A DNA stretch of 64,000 nt. Source: Agrobacterium sp. RAC06 (GTDB taxonomy: Bacteria > Pseudomonadota > Alphaproteobacteria > Rhizobiales > Rhizobiaceae). Position 1 is the stretch's first letter. Each line of letters starts with the position of its first letter. The notes beneath the pieces were generated by a model. The model did not search any database. It worked only from the letters and a program-made list of their open reading frames with translations, and had not been told where the DNA came from. Both the position numbers and the translations under genes were made by a program. Shown piece after piece: positions 36,456-44,572 of this stretch. Where the stretch lies: positions 868,001 to 932,000 of the forward strand of contig NZ_CP016499.1 in NCBI RefSeq assembly GCF_001713475.1, in the 5' to 3' direction.

Positions 36456-37222
36456 ACTGCATCCCCATTGGCGAGTGCTGCCGCAACCATGTCCTGCACT
36501 GCATAGTCGGTCATGTCGAGCTTCAGCGGCGTCACGGAAATCTTCTTCTCACGCAGCGCATGAATGTCGGTTCCGGCGCGGAAGTTGCCCTTGCGGTCGC
36601 CGAATCGCAGCCAGAAATAGGGAAGGCCGCGACCATCCTGACGCTCTTCCACCGAGAGGCCGAAGTCCAGCTTCCCCTGCGAGGTTACATCGATGCCCTG
36701 CACCTCTTCCGGTTCACAATTCGGGAAGTTGAGATTGAGAAATGTGCCGGGCGGCAAATCGATCGTCGAGAGCTTCTTCAGAAGGTCGGGCGCCAGCGCC
36801 TCAGCAACATGCCACGGGATCGGCGCACCCGCCTCGTAGCTATAGGCCTGACTCAGCGCAAAGGACCTGACACCGTGCACCGTCCCTTCGATCGCACCGG
36901 CAACCGTGCCCGAATAGGTGACGTCGTCGGCCATGTTGGCGCCGGCATTGACGCCGGACAGGACGAGATCAGGCTTGCGATCGAGTACCTTGCGGATCGC
37001 CATGATGACGCAATCGGTCGGCGTGCCACGCAGGGCAAACTTCTGATCTCCGAGCTCTCGCAGACGCAAGGGTTCGGACAGCGTCAGCGAATGGGCAAGC
37101 CCGCTCTGGTCGGTCTCTGGCGCGACGATCCAGACATCGTCGGACAGGCTGCGGGCGATGCGCTCCAAGGAGGCAAGGCCCGGAGCGTGGATACCGTCGT
37201 CATTCGTCAGCAGGATGCGCAT
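36452..37222 (-). CDS. surE: 5'-nucleotidase SurE
   Basis: A metal-dependent nucleotidase/polyphosphatase of 256 residues. The metal site at the N-terminus is [14 protein letters not shown] (Asp-Asp at residues 8-9), with [20 protein letters not shown] in the middle. ATG 37222 was chosen; GTG 37228 is possible. It starts 22 bases after serS and overlaps pcm. Confidence 0.95.
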   Translation of the reverse strand: MRILLTNDDGIHAPGLASLERIARSLSDDVWIVAPETDQSGLAHSLTLSEPLRLRELGDQKFALRGTPTDCVIMAIRKVLDRKPDLVLSGVNAGANMADDVTYSGTVAGAIEGTVHGVRSFALSQAYSYEAGAPIPWHVAEALAPDLLKKLSTIDLPPGTFLNLNFPNCEPEEVQGIDVTSQGKLDFGLSVEERQDGRGLPYFWLRFGDRKGNFRAGTDIHALREKKISVTPLKLDMTDYAVQDMVAAALANGDAV

Positions 37223-37244
37223 GGCCACTCCGGTTGCGGCGTGA

Positions 37245-38528
37245 TCAGGCCGCCTTCTCGATTTTCTTGATGCCGCCCATATAGGGCAGCAGAACGTCAG
37301 GCACGGTGATCGAACCGTCCTCGTTCAGGTAGTTTTCCATCACCGCGATGAGGCAGCGGCCGACAGCCGTGCCCGAACCGTTCAGCGTGTGCACGAAGGT
37401 CGTGCCCTTGCCGTCCTTGTTGCGGTAACGCGCATTCATGCGTCGCCCCTGGAAATCGCCACAGACAGAGCAGGAGGAGATTTCGCGATAGGTGTTCTGG
37501 CCCGGCAACCAGACCTCGAGGTCATAGGTCTTGCGGGCGCCGAAGCCCATGTCGCCAGTGCAGAGCGTCATGGTGCGGAAATGCAGACCGAGACGCTTCA
37601 GGACTTCTTCGGCGCAGGCCGTCATGCGCTCATGTTCGGCCATCGAGCTTTCGGCGTCGGTGATCGAAACGAGTTCGCATTTCCAGAACTGGTGCTGGCG
37701 CAGCATGCCGCGGGTGTCGCGACCGGCAGAGCCGGCTTCCGAGCGGAAGGACGGTGTAAGGGCCGTAAAGCGCAGCGGCAGCTTTTCCTGGTCGAGGATT
37801 TCGCCGGCAACGAGATTGGTCAGCGTCACCTCCGCCGTCGGGATCAGCCAGCGACCATCGGTCGTCTTGAACAGGTCTTCGGCGAACTTCGGCAGCTGGC
37901 CCGTTCCATACATGGCGTCGTCGCGCACCATCAGCGGCGACGAGACTTCGGTATAGCCGTGTTCGCTCGTGTGCAGATCGAGCATGAACTGGCCAAGGGC
38001 TCGCTCAAGCCTCGCGAGCTGACTCGTCAGGACCGTGAAGCGCGAGCCGGAGAGCTTGGCCGCGCGCTCGAAATCCATGTAGCCGAGGCTTTCACCGATT
38101 TCGAAGTGCTCGAAGGGCTTGTGATTCCAAGTCGGCTTTTCACCGACAACGCGGGCGACGACGTTGTCGTGCTCGTCCTTGCCGACGGGCACGTCATCAT
38201 GGGGAATGTTCGGGATGCGCGACAGGGCGTCGTTGAGCTCAGCGGTAAGCTGGCGCTCTTCCTCCTCGGCTGCCGGCAGCGTGTCCTTGAGCGAAGCGAC
38301 TTCCGCCTTCAGCTTCTCCGCGAGCTCCATGTCTTTCTGCGCCATGGCGGCGCCGATTTCCTTTGAGGCCGAGTTGCGGCGAGACTGCATGTCCTGCATC
38401 GCCTGGGCGACAGACCGGCGCTTCTGGTCGAGCGCGATCAGCGAGGCAGACAGAGGCTCGGCACCGCGCTTGGCGAGTGCGGCATCGAAGGCCTCGGGGT
38501 TTTCACGGATCCACTTGATATCGAGCAT
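37245..38528 (-). CDS. serS: Seryl-tRNA synthetase
   Basis: A class II synthetase of 427 residues. The N-terminal long coiled-coil arm (about residues 25-105) binds the tRNA-Ser variable arm. Motif 2 is in [20 protein letters not shown] and motif 3 in [18 protein letters not shown] 38528 ([14 protein letters not shown]) is the family start. Part of the tatC-serS-surE-pcm run. Confidence 0.97.
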   Translation of the reverse strand: MLDIKWIRENPEAFDAALAKRGAEPLSASLIALDQKRRSVAQAMQDMQSRRNSASKEIGAAMAQKDMELAEKLKAEVASLKDTLPAAEEEERQLTAELNDALSRIPNIPHDDVPVGKDEHDNVVARVVGEKPTWNHKPFEHFEIGESLGYMDFERAAKLSGSRFTVLTSQLARLERALGQFMLDLHTSEHGYTEVSSPLMVRDDAMYGTGQLPKFAEDLFKTTDGRWLIPTAEVTLTNLVAGEILDQEKLPLRFTALTPSFRSEAGSAGRDTRGMLRQHQFWKCELVSITDAESSMAEHERMTACAEEVLKRLGLHFRTMTLCTGDMGFGARKTYDLEVWLPGQNTYREISSCSVCGDFQGRRMNARYRNKDGKGTTFVHTLNGSGTAVGRCLIAVMENYLNEDGSITVPDVLLPYMGGIKKIEKAA

Positions 38529-38632
38529 CGTCGTTCCAGGTCTTGGTTTTCGACCGGGATCGGAGCTGGCCGGCGGCCACGTCCGGCCCCATGTCGGCAT
38601 GGGTTAAATGCGGCGGGACCGCCCGGTCTGCC

Positions 38633-39442
38633 TCAGGCCTGCTCTTTAGCGCCGGCCTCGGCGAGTTCCGTGGCAGCGCGCTTCTTTTCGATGAGTCGCG
38701 CCGCATAGATCGCAACCTCGTAGAGAAGGATCGTCGGCAGTGCAAGACCGATCTGGGACAGCGGATCCGGCGGCGTCACGATGGCTGCGATGACGAAGGC
38801 GACGACGATGAAATACTTGCGCTTGTCGGCCAGCCACTGGCTCTCGAGGATGCCGACCCGCACCAGAAGACTGGTCACGACCGGCAGCTGGAAGACGAGG
38901 CCGAAGGAGAAGATCAGGGTCATAATCAGACCCAGATATTCCGAGACGCGCGGCAACAGCGAGATCGCAACGCCGCCCTCTTCAGGCGCCTGCTGCATGG
39001 CAAGGAAGAACCACATGACCATAGGCGTAAAGACGAAATAGACGAGCGAGGCGCCGAGCAGGAAGAGGATCGGAGACGCCACCAGGAACGGCAGGAAGGC
39101 AGCGCGCTCGTTCTTGTAGAGGCCCGGTGCCACGAACTTGTAGACCTGCGAGGCGATGACCGGAAAGGCGATGACCATGGCGCAGAAGGCGGCAACCTTC
39201 ACCTGGGTGAAGAAGAATTCCTGCGGCGCCGTATAGATGAGTTCGGTCTTCGTTACGTCGAGCCCGGCCCAGTCCACTGCCCATTTATAGGGGACGACCA
39301 GCAGGTTGAAGAGCTGCTTGGCGAAGTAGAAGCAGACGAGGAAAGCGACGAAGAAGGCGCCGAGCGCCCACATCAGGCGCGAACGCAATTCGATCAGATG
39401 CTCAATCAACGGCTGGGGCTTGTCGTCCATATCGCCGCTCAT
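38633..39442 (-). CDS. tatC: Twin-arginine translocase subunit TatC
   Basis: A 269-residue polytopic membrane protein with six predicted helices, starting with the conserved LIEHLIELRSRLMWALGAFF that recognises twin-arginine signals together with TatB. VSEYLGLIMTLIFSFGLVFQ is the other family block. ATG 39442 overlaps the tatB stop by four bases. Confidence 0.96.
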   Translation of the reverse strand: MSGDMDDKPQPLIEHLIELRSRLMWALGAFFVAFLVCFYFAKQLFNLLVVPYKWAVDWAGLDVTKTELIYTAPQEFFFTQVKVAAFCAMVIAFPVIASQVYKFVAPGLYKNERAAFLPFLVASPILFLLGASLVYFVFTPMVMWFFLAMQQAPEEGGVAISLLPRVSEYLGLIMTLIFSFGLVFQLPVVTSLLVRVGILESQWLADKRKYFIVVAFVIAAIVTPPDPLSQIGLALPTILLYEVAIYAARLIEKKRAATELAEAGAKEQA

Positions 39443-40245
39443 GCGCGGTCCTCACTCTTGCTCTTGCGTGCCTTGGGCGCCGGCTTGGCAGCAGGTTCGG
39501 AGCCTGCCGCAGCCTTTGCCTTGGCAGAAGCAGTCCCAACGGTCGCCGGCTTCGGCTTGGGCTTCGCGGATTTGGTGGCCGGCTGCGCTTCGACAGCGAC
39601 CGGCACAGTCTTGGTCGACTTGGCAGGCGCTTTTACAGCGGCTGGCGCCTTGGCGGCCGGTTTGCGGGCTGCCGTCTTCTTTGCAATCACGGGCGTAGCT
39701 GCCGGTGCGGAGGTCGCCGGAGCCGTGGCAGCAACAACGGGCGCCGCTGCGGCTGCGGCCGGCGCAGGTGCTGCTGTTGCGGCGGGTGCTGGCGACGCGG
39801 GCTGGGCGACTGCCGCCGGCGTAACAGGCTGCTGGACCACGGGCTTCAGCTCCTCGGGCGGTTCGCCAAGGCCGAGCGGCACATCGGGCAGGATCGAGTT
39901 GTCCTCGTAACCGTCGTCCAAAGGCGCGGGTTTTGGATCAAGACGCGTGGAGCGCTCCAGGTCGGACTTGATCTCCTGCCCCATCTGGCGCAGCGGATTG
40001 AGCGTCTCGCGGATCGTGTTTGCCGGATTGAGCGAGCGGATGTCGTTGACCGAATTCTTCAGGTCATCGAGCTCCGCCTCGCGCAGGGCCTCGTCGAACT
40101 GTGCACGGAATTCGCCTGCAGTCTGACGCAGGCGCTTGGTCATCTTGCCAAAGGCCCGGATCATCGGCGGAAGGTCCTTCGGACCCACCACGACGATCAG
40201 GATGACCGCAATCACCAAAAGCTCGGTCCAGCCTATATCCAGCAT
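39439..40245 (-). CDS. tatB: Twin-arginine translocase subunit TatB
   Basis: A 268-residue TatB. One N-terminal helix (MLDIGWTELLVIAVILIVVV), then the GPKDLPPMIRAFGKM amphipathic helix, then a very long Ala/Pro/Lys-rich tail (about residues 150-268). The tail makes it longer than E. coli TatB (171 residues) and is low complexity. Start ATG 40245. It pairs with TatC as the receptor complex. Confidence 0.94.
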   Translation of the reverse strand: MLDIGWTELLVIAVILIVVVGPKDLPPMIRAFGKMTKRLRQTAGEFRAQFDEALREAELDDLKNSVNDIRSLNPANTIRETLNPLRQMGQEIKSDLERSTRLDPKPAPLDDGYEDNSILPDVPLGLGEPPEELKPVVQQPVTPAAVAQPASPAPAATAAPAPAAAAAAPVVAATAPATSAPAATPVIAKKTAARKPAAKAPAAVKAPAKSTKTVPVAVEAQPATKSAKPKPKPATVGTASAKAKAAAGSEPAAKPAPKARKSKSEDRA

Positions 40246-40317
40246 GCAAACGGGCTCCTGATGCCACGCCATGGCGCCTCAAGACGGGCGCCGGTCTTCC
40301 AAGATTTCAACGAAGAA

Positions 40318-40361
40318 CGGGCAGCTCAAGGAGCCGCCCGTCCGATCGGCTGAAGCCGATC
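40318..40361 (-). promoter_or_regulatory. Hairpins at the tatA stop, between tatA and tatB
   Basis: A perfect stem GATCGGC/GCCGATC (40344-40350 and 40355-40361) with a 4-base loop overlaps the tatA stop codon. A second imperfect GC stem (CGGGCAGCTC/GAGCCGCCCG, about 40318-40340) follows in the transcript. They may protect the tatA 3' end or partly terminate, raising TatA over TatB/TatC. Confidence 0.5.
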
Positions 40362-40581
40362 ACTTTACCTCGTCGGCCTTGTGGTCGACCGTCTTCGTCA
40401 CGGTGGGCTGTGCGTTGGAGGCGGTCTGCTTCTCGCTCTCGTCCTCTTCGCTGATGCCCTTCTTGAAGCTCTTGATGCCCTTGGCAACGTCACCCATCAG
40501 TTCCGGGATCTTGCCGCGACCGAAGAGAAGCAGGACGATCGCCAGAACGATGATCCAGTGCCAAATGCTAAACGAACCCAT
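40360..40581 (-). CDS. tatA: Twin-arginine translocase subunit TatA
   Basis: A 73-residue pore-forming subunit. N-terminal helix [15 protein letters not shown], then the [20 protein letters not shown] signature, and an acidic/polar tail. ATG 40581 (MGSFSIWHW) was preferred over GTG 40590. It is the first tat gene, after an unrelated ABC ATPase. Confidence 0.95.
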   Translation of the reverse strand: MGSFSIWHWIIVLAIVLLLFGRGKIPELMGDVAKGIKSFKKGISEEDESEKQTASNAQPTVTKTVDHKADEVK

Positions 40582-40593
40582 GCCTGCCACTCC

Positions 40594-41721
40594 TTAGATT
40601 TTCGTTTCCCCGATGTAGGGGCTTTGCGGTGTCTTTTCAAACACCAAAATGTCCTTGGGCTCAACCGCAATCGTCACGTCGCGCACACCCGCTGACAACA
40701 TGTCGGCCCGAATCCGCGCTCGAACCGGTCGCTCTGTGCCGGGAACGGCAAGATCGAGCAACTCGACGACGCCAAGGAAGCGCCGCGCGATGATGCGGGC
40801 CGGAATAGGACCGCCGCTTTCGCGAACCGACAGACCGGAGAGCCGCACGGCGACCTCAACCTCGGCGCCTTCGGCAATGTCTCCGGAATCGGCGGCCCCC
40901 AAGGGCGTCTCGACGCGACCGCCACGCACTCTCCCGGAGAATTCGTTAATCTCCGAGAAGAAGGCAGCCGCGAAAATGTCGTTGGGCCGGCGATAGAGAT
41001 CGTCCGAGGTCCCAACCTGCACGAGCCGACCATTCTTCAGCAATGCAATCCTGTCGGCCATGCGCATGGCTTCCTCGGCGTCATGGGTGACGACGACGGC
41101 AGTCGCGCGGGTCTCACGAAGAATTGCGAGCGTGTCCGCCCGCACGGTGTCTTTCAGGCGCGAATCGAGGCCGGAAAAGGGCTCGTCCATCAAGAGCACG
41201 CTCGGCCGGGGTGCGAGCGCTCTCGCCAGTGCCACGCGCTGCTGCTCGCCGCCCGACAGGGCATGCGGAAACTTCTCGGCATAATGCGCGAGGCCGACGC
41301 GCTCCAGCGCAACCATGGCTTCGGCCACAGCCTCTTTGCGTGGCAGTGCAGTCAGGCCGAAGCGGGCATTGTCGAGAACGCTCATGTGCGGGAATAGGGC
41401 AAAATCCTGAAACATCAGCCCGATGCCACGCTTCTCCGGCGGCAGAAAGGTTTGGGGACCGGCCACTTCGCGATCGTTGATCAGAACCCGGCCTGCGGCC
41501 TGCGCCTCAATACCGGCAGCGATCCTGAGCAGTGTCGTCTTACCCGATCCGGAGGGACCCAGCAGGCAAAGCACTTCGCCCGGTTGGGCGGTCAGCGACA
41601 CGCCACGGATCGTCTCCTTGCCGTGATAGCGATGCTGAATGTCCTCGAAGGTCAGGCGCGCGGCAAAGGTTACGCCCGCCGTGCGCTGGCCGTCTCCATG
41701 CTGGATCTTCGCTGGGTTCAT
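40594..41721 (-). CDS. ABC transporter ATPase, FbpC-like
   Basis: About 375 residues. Walker A LLGPSGSGKTTLLRIAAG, Q-loop FQDFALFPHMSV, signature LSGGEQQRVALARALAP, Walker B VLLMDEPFSGLD, H-loop VVVTHDAEEAM, then a C-terminal TOBE-type domain (from about residue 240). This is the pattern of iron(III)/spermidine/sulfate importer ATPases. No permease or binding protein is nearby, so it is an orphan subunit. The start is uncertain: ATG 41721 or ATG 41742, neither with a good ribosome site. It is placed between scpB and tatA, genes that are usually neighbours in rhizobia. Confidence 0.88.
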   Translation of the reverse strand: MNPAKIQHGDGQRTAGVTFAARLTFEDIQHRYHGKETIRGVSLTAQPGEVLCLLGPSGSGKTTLLRIAAGIEAQAAGRVLINDREVAGPQTFLPPEKRGIGLMFQDFALFPHMSVLDNARFGLTALPRKEAVAEAMVALERVGLAHYAEKFPHALSGGEQQRVALARALAPRPSVLLMDEPFSGLDSRLKDTVRADTLAILRETRATAVVVTHDAEEAMRMADRIALLKNGRLVQVGTSDDLYRRPNDIFAAAFFSEINEFSGRVRGGRVETPLGAADSGDIAEGAEVEVAVRLSGLSVRESGGPIPARIIARRFLGVVELLDLAVPGTERPVRARIRADMLSAGVRDVTIAVEPKDILVFEKTPQSPYIGETKI

Positions 41722-41810
41722 TCTGCCGTCCGCGCGGCTCATCCCGGATCGTTGCGGATTTTTGGAGCCGCACGACCCGGCATCACCGGTCACCGTTGAA
41801 AAAGCTGACC

Positions 41811-42545
41811 CTATTCCTCTGCTTCACCGCCCGGAGTCAAGAGGCCGAGTTCCTCAAGGTCGAGCTGGGTAATCGGATCTTCCTCGTCGGTCAGATCGTC
41901 GTGGGCCATGGGAAGCGGTATGTTGAAGTTGGCGGGGATGCGGCCAGACAGCAGCCCTGCCCCCTTCAATTCTTCGAGACCGGGCAAATCACGCAGCTCT
42001 TCCAATCCGAAATGGTCGAGGAAATCGCGGGTCGTGCCGAGCGTGACAGGACGGCCGGGCGAACGACGGCGACCGCGAAACCGCACCCAGCCGGCCTCCA
42101 TCAGCACGTCGAGCGTGCCCTTGGAGGTCTGGACGCCTCTGATGTCCTCGATCTCGGCGCGCGTTACCGGCTGGTGATAGGCAATGATCGCAAGCACTTC
42201 GAGGGCGGCACGCGAGAGCTTCTTGACCTCCGCCTCGTCGTTGCGGATGGCAAAGGACAGGTCTGCGGCTGTGCGAAAGGCCCAGTGGTCATCGACCTGC
42301 ACGAGGTTCACCCCGCGCGCCGCGTAGTCCTGCTTCAGCTGGTGGAGGATTTCGGGCGCGGAAATACCGCGTGGCAGGCGCTCCTCGATAAAGCTTGTCG
42401 AGACGGGCTGGGCCGAGGCGAAGACGAGGGCTTCAGCGATCCTCAGCGCCTCGCGGCGATCGAGCTCGGCGCGCAGGGATGCGGAATGACCGCCCTCCTC
42501 TGGTTCCATGCCCTCCTCCGGCTCGAGATCGTCCACATCGGCCAC
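41811..42545 (-). CDS. scpB: Segregation and condensation protein ScpB
   Basis: A 244-residue winged-helix kleisin-interacting protein. Core ALRIAEALVFASAQPVS, then ALEVLAIIAYHQPVTRAEIE and IRGVQTSKGTLDVLMEAGWV. With ScpA and SMC it forms the condensin-like complex for chromosome segregation. Acidic N- and C-terminal tails are present. The GTG 42545 start, with GGAG upstream, is three bases after the scpA stop. Confidence 0.94.
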   Translation of the reverse strand: MADVDDLEPEEGMEPEEGGHSASLRAELDRREALRIAEALVFASAQPVSTSFIEERLPRGISAPEILHQLKQDYAARGVNLVQVDDHWAFRTAADLSFAIRNDEAEVKKLSRAALEVLAIIAYHQPVTRAEIEDIRGVQTSKGTLDVLMEAGWVRFRGRRRSPGRPVTLGTTRDFLDHFGLEELRDLPGLEELKGAGLLSGRIPANFNIPLPMAHDDLTDEEDPITQLDLEELGLLTPGGEAEE

Positions 42546-42548
42546 GGC

Positions 42549-43418
42549 TTACTCCACCGCCTTGAGCGCCTCGGCCCTCGGGCCGCTGCGCATGTAGATC
42601 GGCTGAAAGGCACCGTCCTGGCGGAGTTCGAGGCGGCCCTCGCGCACCAGCTCAAGCGAGGCTGCGAAGGCACTGGCGATCGCGGTCACCCGCTCCTCCG
42701 GGCTCGGCAAGTAGCGCAGCAGGAAATGGTCGAGCGCCGTCCAGTCGGAGATCTCGCCGATCATGCGGGTGAGAATGCCGCGCGCGTCCGAGAGTGACCA
42801 GACGCGCCGCTTCTCAATGGTCACCTGCGTGATCGCCTGGCGTTGACGCAGTGAGGCGTAGGCGGTCAACAGATCGTAGAGCGACGCCTCATAGGCACTC
42901 ACCGCGCGCGAGGGCACATGCTCCGGCGCCCCGCGCTGGTGGACATCACGACCGAGACGATTGCGATTGATGAGGCGGCTTGCGGCCTCGCGCATCGCCT
43001 CCAGCCGCTTCAGGCGGAAGGCAAGCGTCTGGGCCATTTCCTCGCCCGAGGGACCATCGTCCTTCGGCTGCTGCGGGATCAGAAGACGCGACTTCAGATA
43101 GGCGAGCCAGGCGGCCATCACGAGATAATCGGCGGCAAGCTCGATGCGAATGCGCCGCGCACTTTCAATGAAAAGAAGATATTGCTCCGCCAATGCCAGC
43201 ACCGAGATGCGGGCGAGATCGACCTTCTGGTTTCGGGCGAGGAAGAGCAGCAGATCCAGCGGCCCTTCGAAGCCGGCGACATCGATCAGCAGCGCGGGGT
43301 CGCTTGCGGCCCTCTCCTCGGCCGTATCCTGCCAGAGGCTGTCCATCGGCGTCGGTGCCGGTGTCTCCCCGTTGGAAGTCCGGTTCAAAACCGTCGGCTG
43401 GACGGGGCCACGCACCAT
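42549..43418 (-). CDS. scpA: Segregation and condensation protein ScpA
   Basis: A 289-residue kleisin subunit with the N-terminal FEGPLDLLLFLARNQKVDLA and AADYLVMAAWLAYLKSRLLI motifs, and a C-terminal winged helix. ATG 43418 overlaps the nagZ stop. A longer upstream frame (to 43586) lies inside nagZ and was rejected. Bridges the SMC heads together with ScpB. Confidence 0.95.
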   Translation of the reverse strand: MVRGPVQPTVLNRTSNGETPAPTPMDSLWQDTAEERAASDPALLIDVAGFEGPLDLLLFLARNQKVDLARISVLALAEQYLLFIESARRIRIELAADYLVMAAWLAYLKSRLLIPQQPKDDGPSGEEMAQTLAFRLKRLEAMREAASRLINRNRLGRDVHQRGAPEHVPSRAVSAYEASLYDLLTAYASLRQRQAITQVTIEKRRVWSLSDARGILTRMIGEISDWTALDHFLLRYLPSPEERVTAIASAFAASLELVREGRLELRQDGAFQPIYMRSGPRAEALKAVE

Positions 43419-44446
43419 CAGGCCACCGCCATCAGGTTGGCGAATTCGTCGCGAAGGGCCTGCTCGTCGGCAGCTTCCGGAACACCAAATGCCGCCTCGA
43501 CGGCATCCGCCCGCTCCCGTGCCTTCCGGGAGAGCTCCGACACGGCTGCTGCAACGCCTTTCATCTCGTCCATATGGCCATGGCAATGCAGGACAACGTC
43601 AAGGGCCGCAGCGACACGCACCGCCCGCTCGCCGATCGTGCCCTTCAGTGCATTCATCGAGATATCGTCGGACATCAGCAGCCCCTCGAAGCCGATCGCC
43701 TTGCGCACGATTTCCTCGGTGACAATCTGGGAGGTCGAGGCGGGATGATCGGGGTCGATGTCGGTATACACGACATGGCAGCTCATGCCCATCAACTCGT
43801 GGGCCAGCGCCTTGAAGGGCACGAAATCATGGGCTTCGAGTTCAGCCCGCGGCACGGTCACAACAGGCAATTCGTGGTGGCTGTCGGCCATACCCCGACC
43901 GTGGCCAGGGATGTGCTTGATGACCGGCAGCACGCCGCCGGCCTTCAGGCCATCGGCTGCCGCCTGCCCCATCTTGGCAACGACATGCGGATCGTTGGAA
44001 TAGGCCCTGTCGCCGATGACGTTGGAGGCACCGACGATCGGCACATCCAGCACCGGGAGGCAGTCGACATTGATGCCGAGGCGATAGAGATCGAAGGCGT
44101 GCAGGCGCGACATCAGCCATGCGGCGCGCAGCCCCTTCTCAGCGTTCCGGTCATAGAGCGCACCGAGATCGGAGCCGGAGGGATAACGCGGTGCGATCGG
44201 CTCGCGGATGCGCTGCACGCGCCCGCCTTCCTGGTCGATCAGCACCGGAACTTCGTGACCGCCACCGACCGTCTCGCGCATTTCGGCGACCAAATCCTTG
44301 ACCTGCTCCGCCTCGCCGATGTTGCGCCCGAAGAGGATGAAACCCCAGGGCTGTTCATCACGATAGAAAGCCTTCTCGTCAGGGCTCAAGCGCTGGCCGA
44401 GGCAACCGAGGATCATGGCTTTGGCGGGTCGGGACTGTGTTGTCAT
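43418..44446 (-). CDS. nagZ: Beta-N-acetylhexosaminidase NagZ
   Basis: A GH3 cytoplasmic enzyme of cell-wall recycling, removing GlcNAc from anhydro-muropeptides. It is 342 residues. Catalytic His/Asp loop KHIPGHGRGMADSHHELP, substrate block LIDQEGGRVQR, nucleophile Asp in LLMSDDISM. ATG 44446. Its product feeds AnmK, encoded at 23127-24791 in this window, though the two are not linked in an operon. A strong terminator separates it from the upstream SPOR gene. Confidence 0.95.
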   Translation of the reverse strand: MTTQSRPAKAMILGCLGQRLSPDEKAFYRDEQPWGFILFGRNIGEAEQVKDLVAEMRETVGGGHEVPVLIDQEGGRVQRIREPIAPRYPSGSDLGALYDRNAEKGLRAAWLMSRLHAFDLYRLGINVDCLPVLDVPIVGASNVIGDRAYSNDPHVVAKMGQAAADGLKAGGVLPVIKHIPGHGRGMADSHHELPVVTVPRAELEAHDFVPFKALAHELMGMSCHVVYTDIDPDHPASTSQIVTEEIVRKAIGFEGLLMSDDISMNALKGTIGERAVRVAAALDVVLHCHGHMDEMKGVAAAVSELSRKARERADAVEAAFGVPEAADEQALRDEFANLMAVA

Positions 44447-44513
44447 GGCAAGACCATATCGAGAGGGAGAGGAAAGCGAAGGGCCCGGCAGTGAGCGCCA
44501 AGCCCTCATACAC

Positions 44514-44545
44514 AAAAAAAGAGGCGGAACACGCGGTTCCGCCTC
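44514..44545 (-). terminator. Rho-independent terminator after the SPOR gene
   Basis: On the minus strand GAGGCGGAAC/GTTCCGCCTC (10-base perfect stem, 5-base loop) followed by seven Ts. Confidence 0.9.
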
Positions 44546-44572
44546 TCGAAGATCTGAAAATTGGGTCTGACC

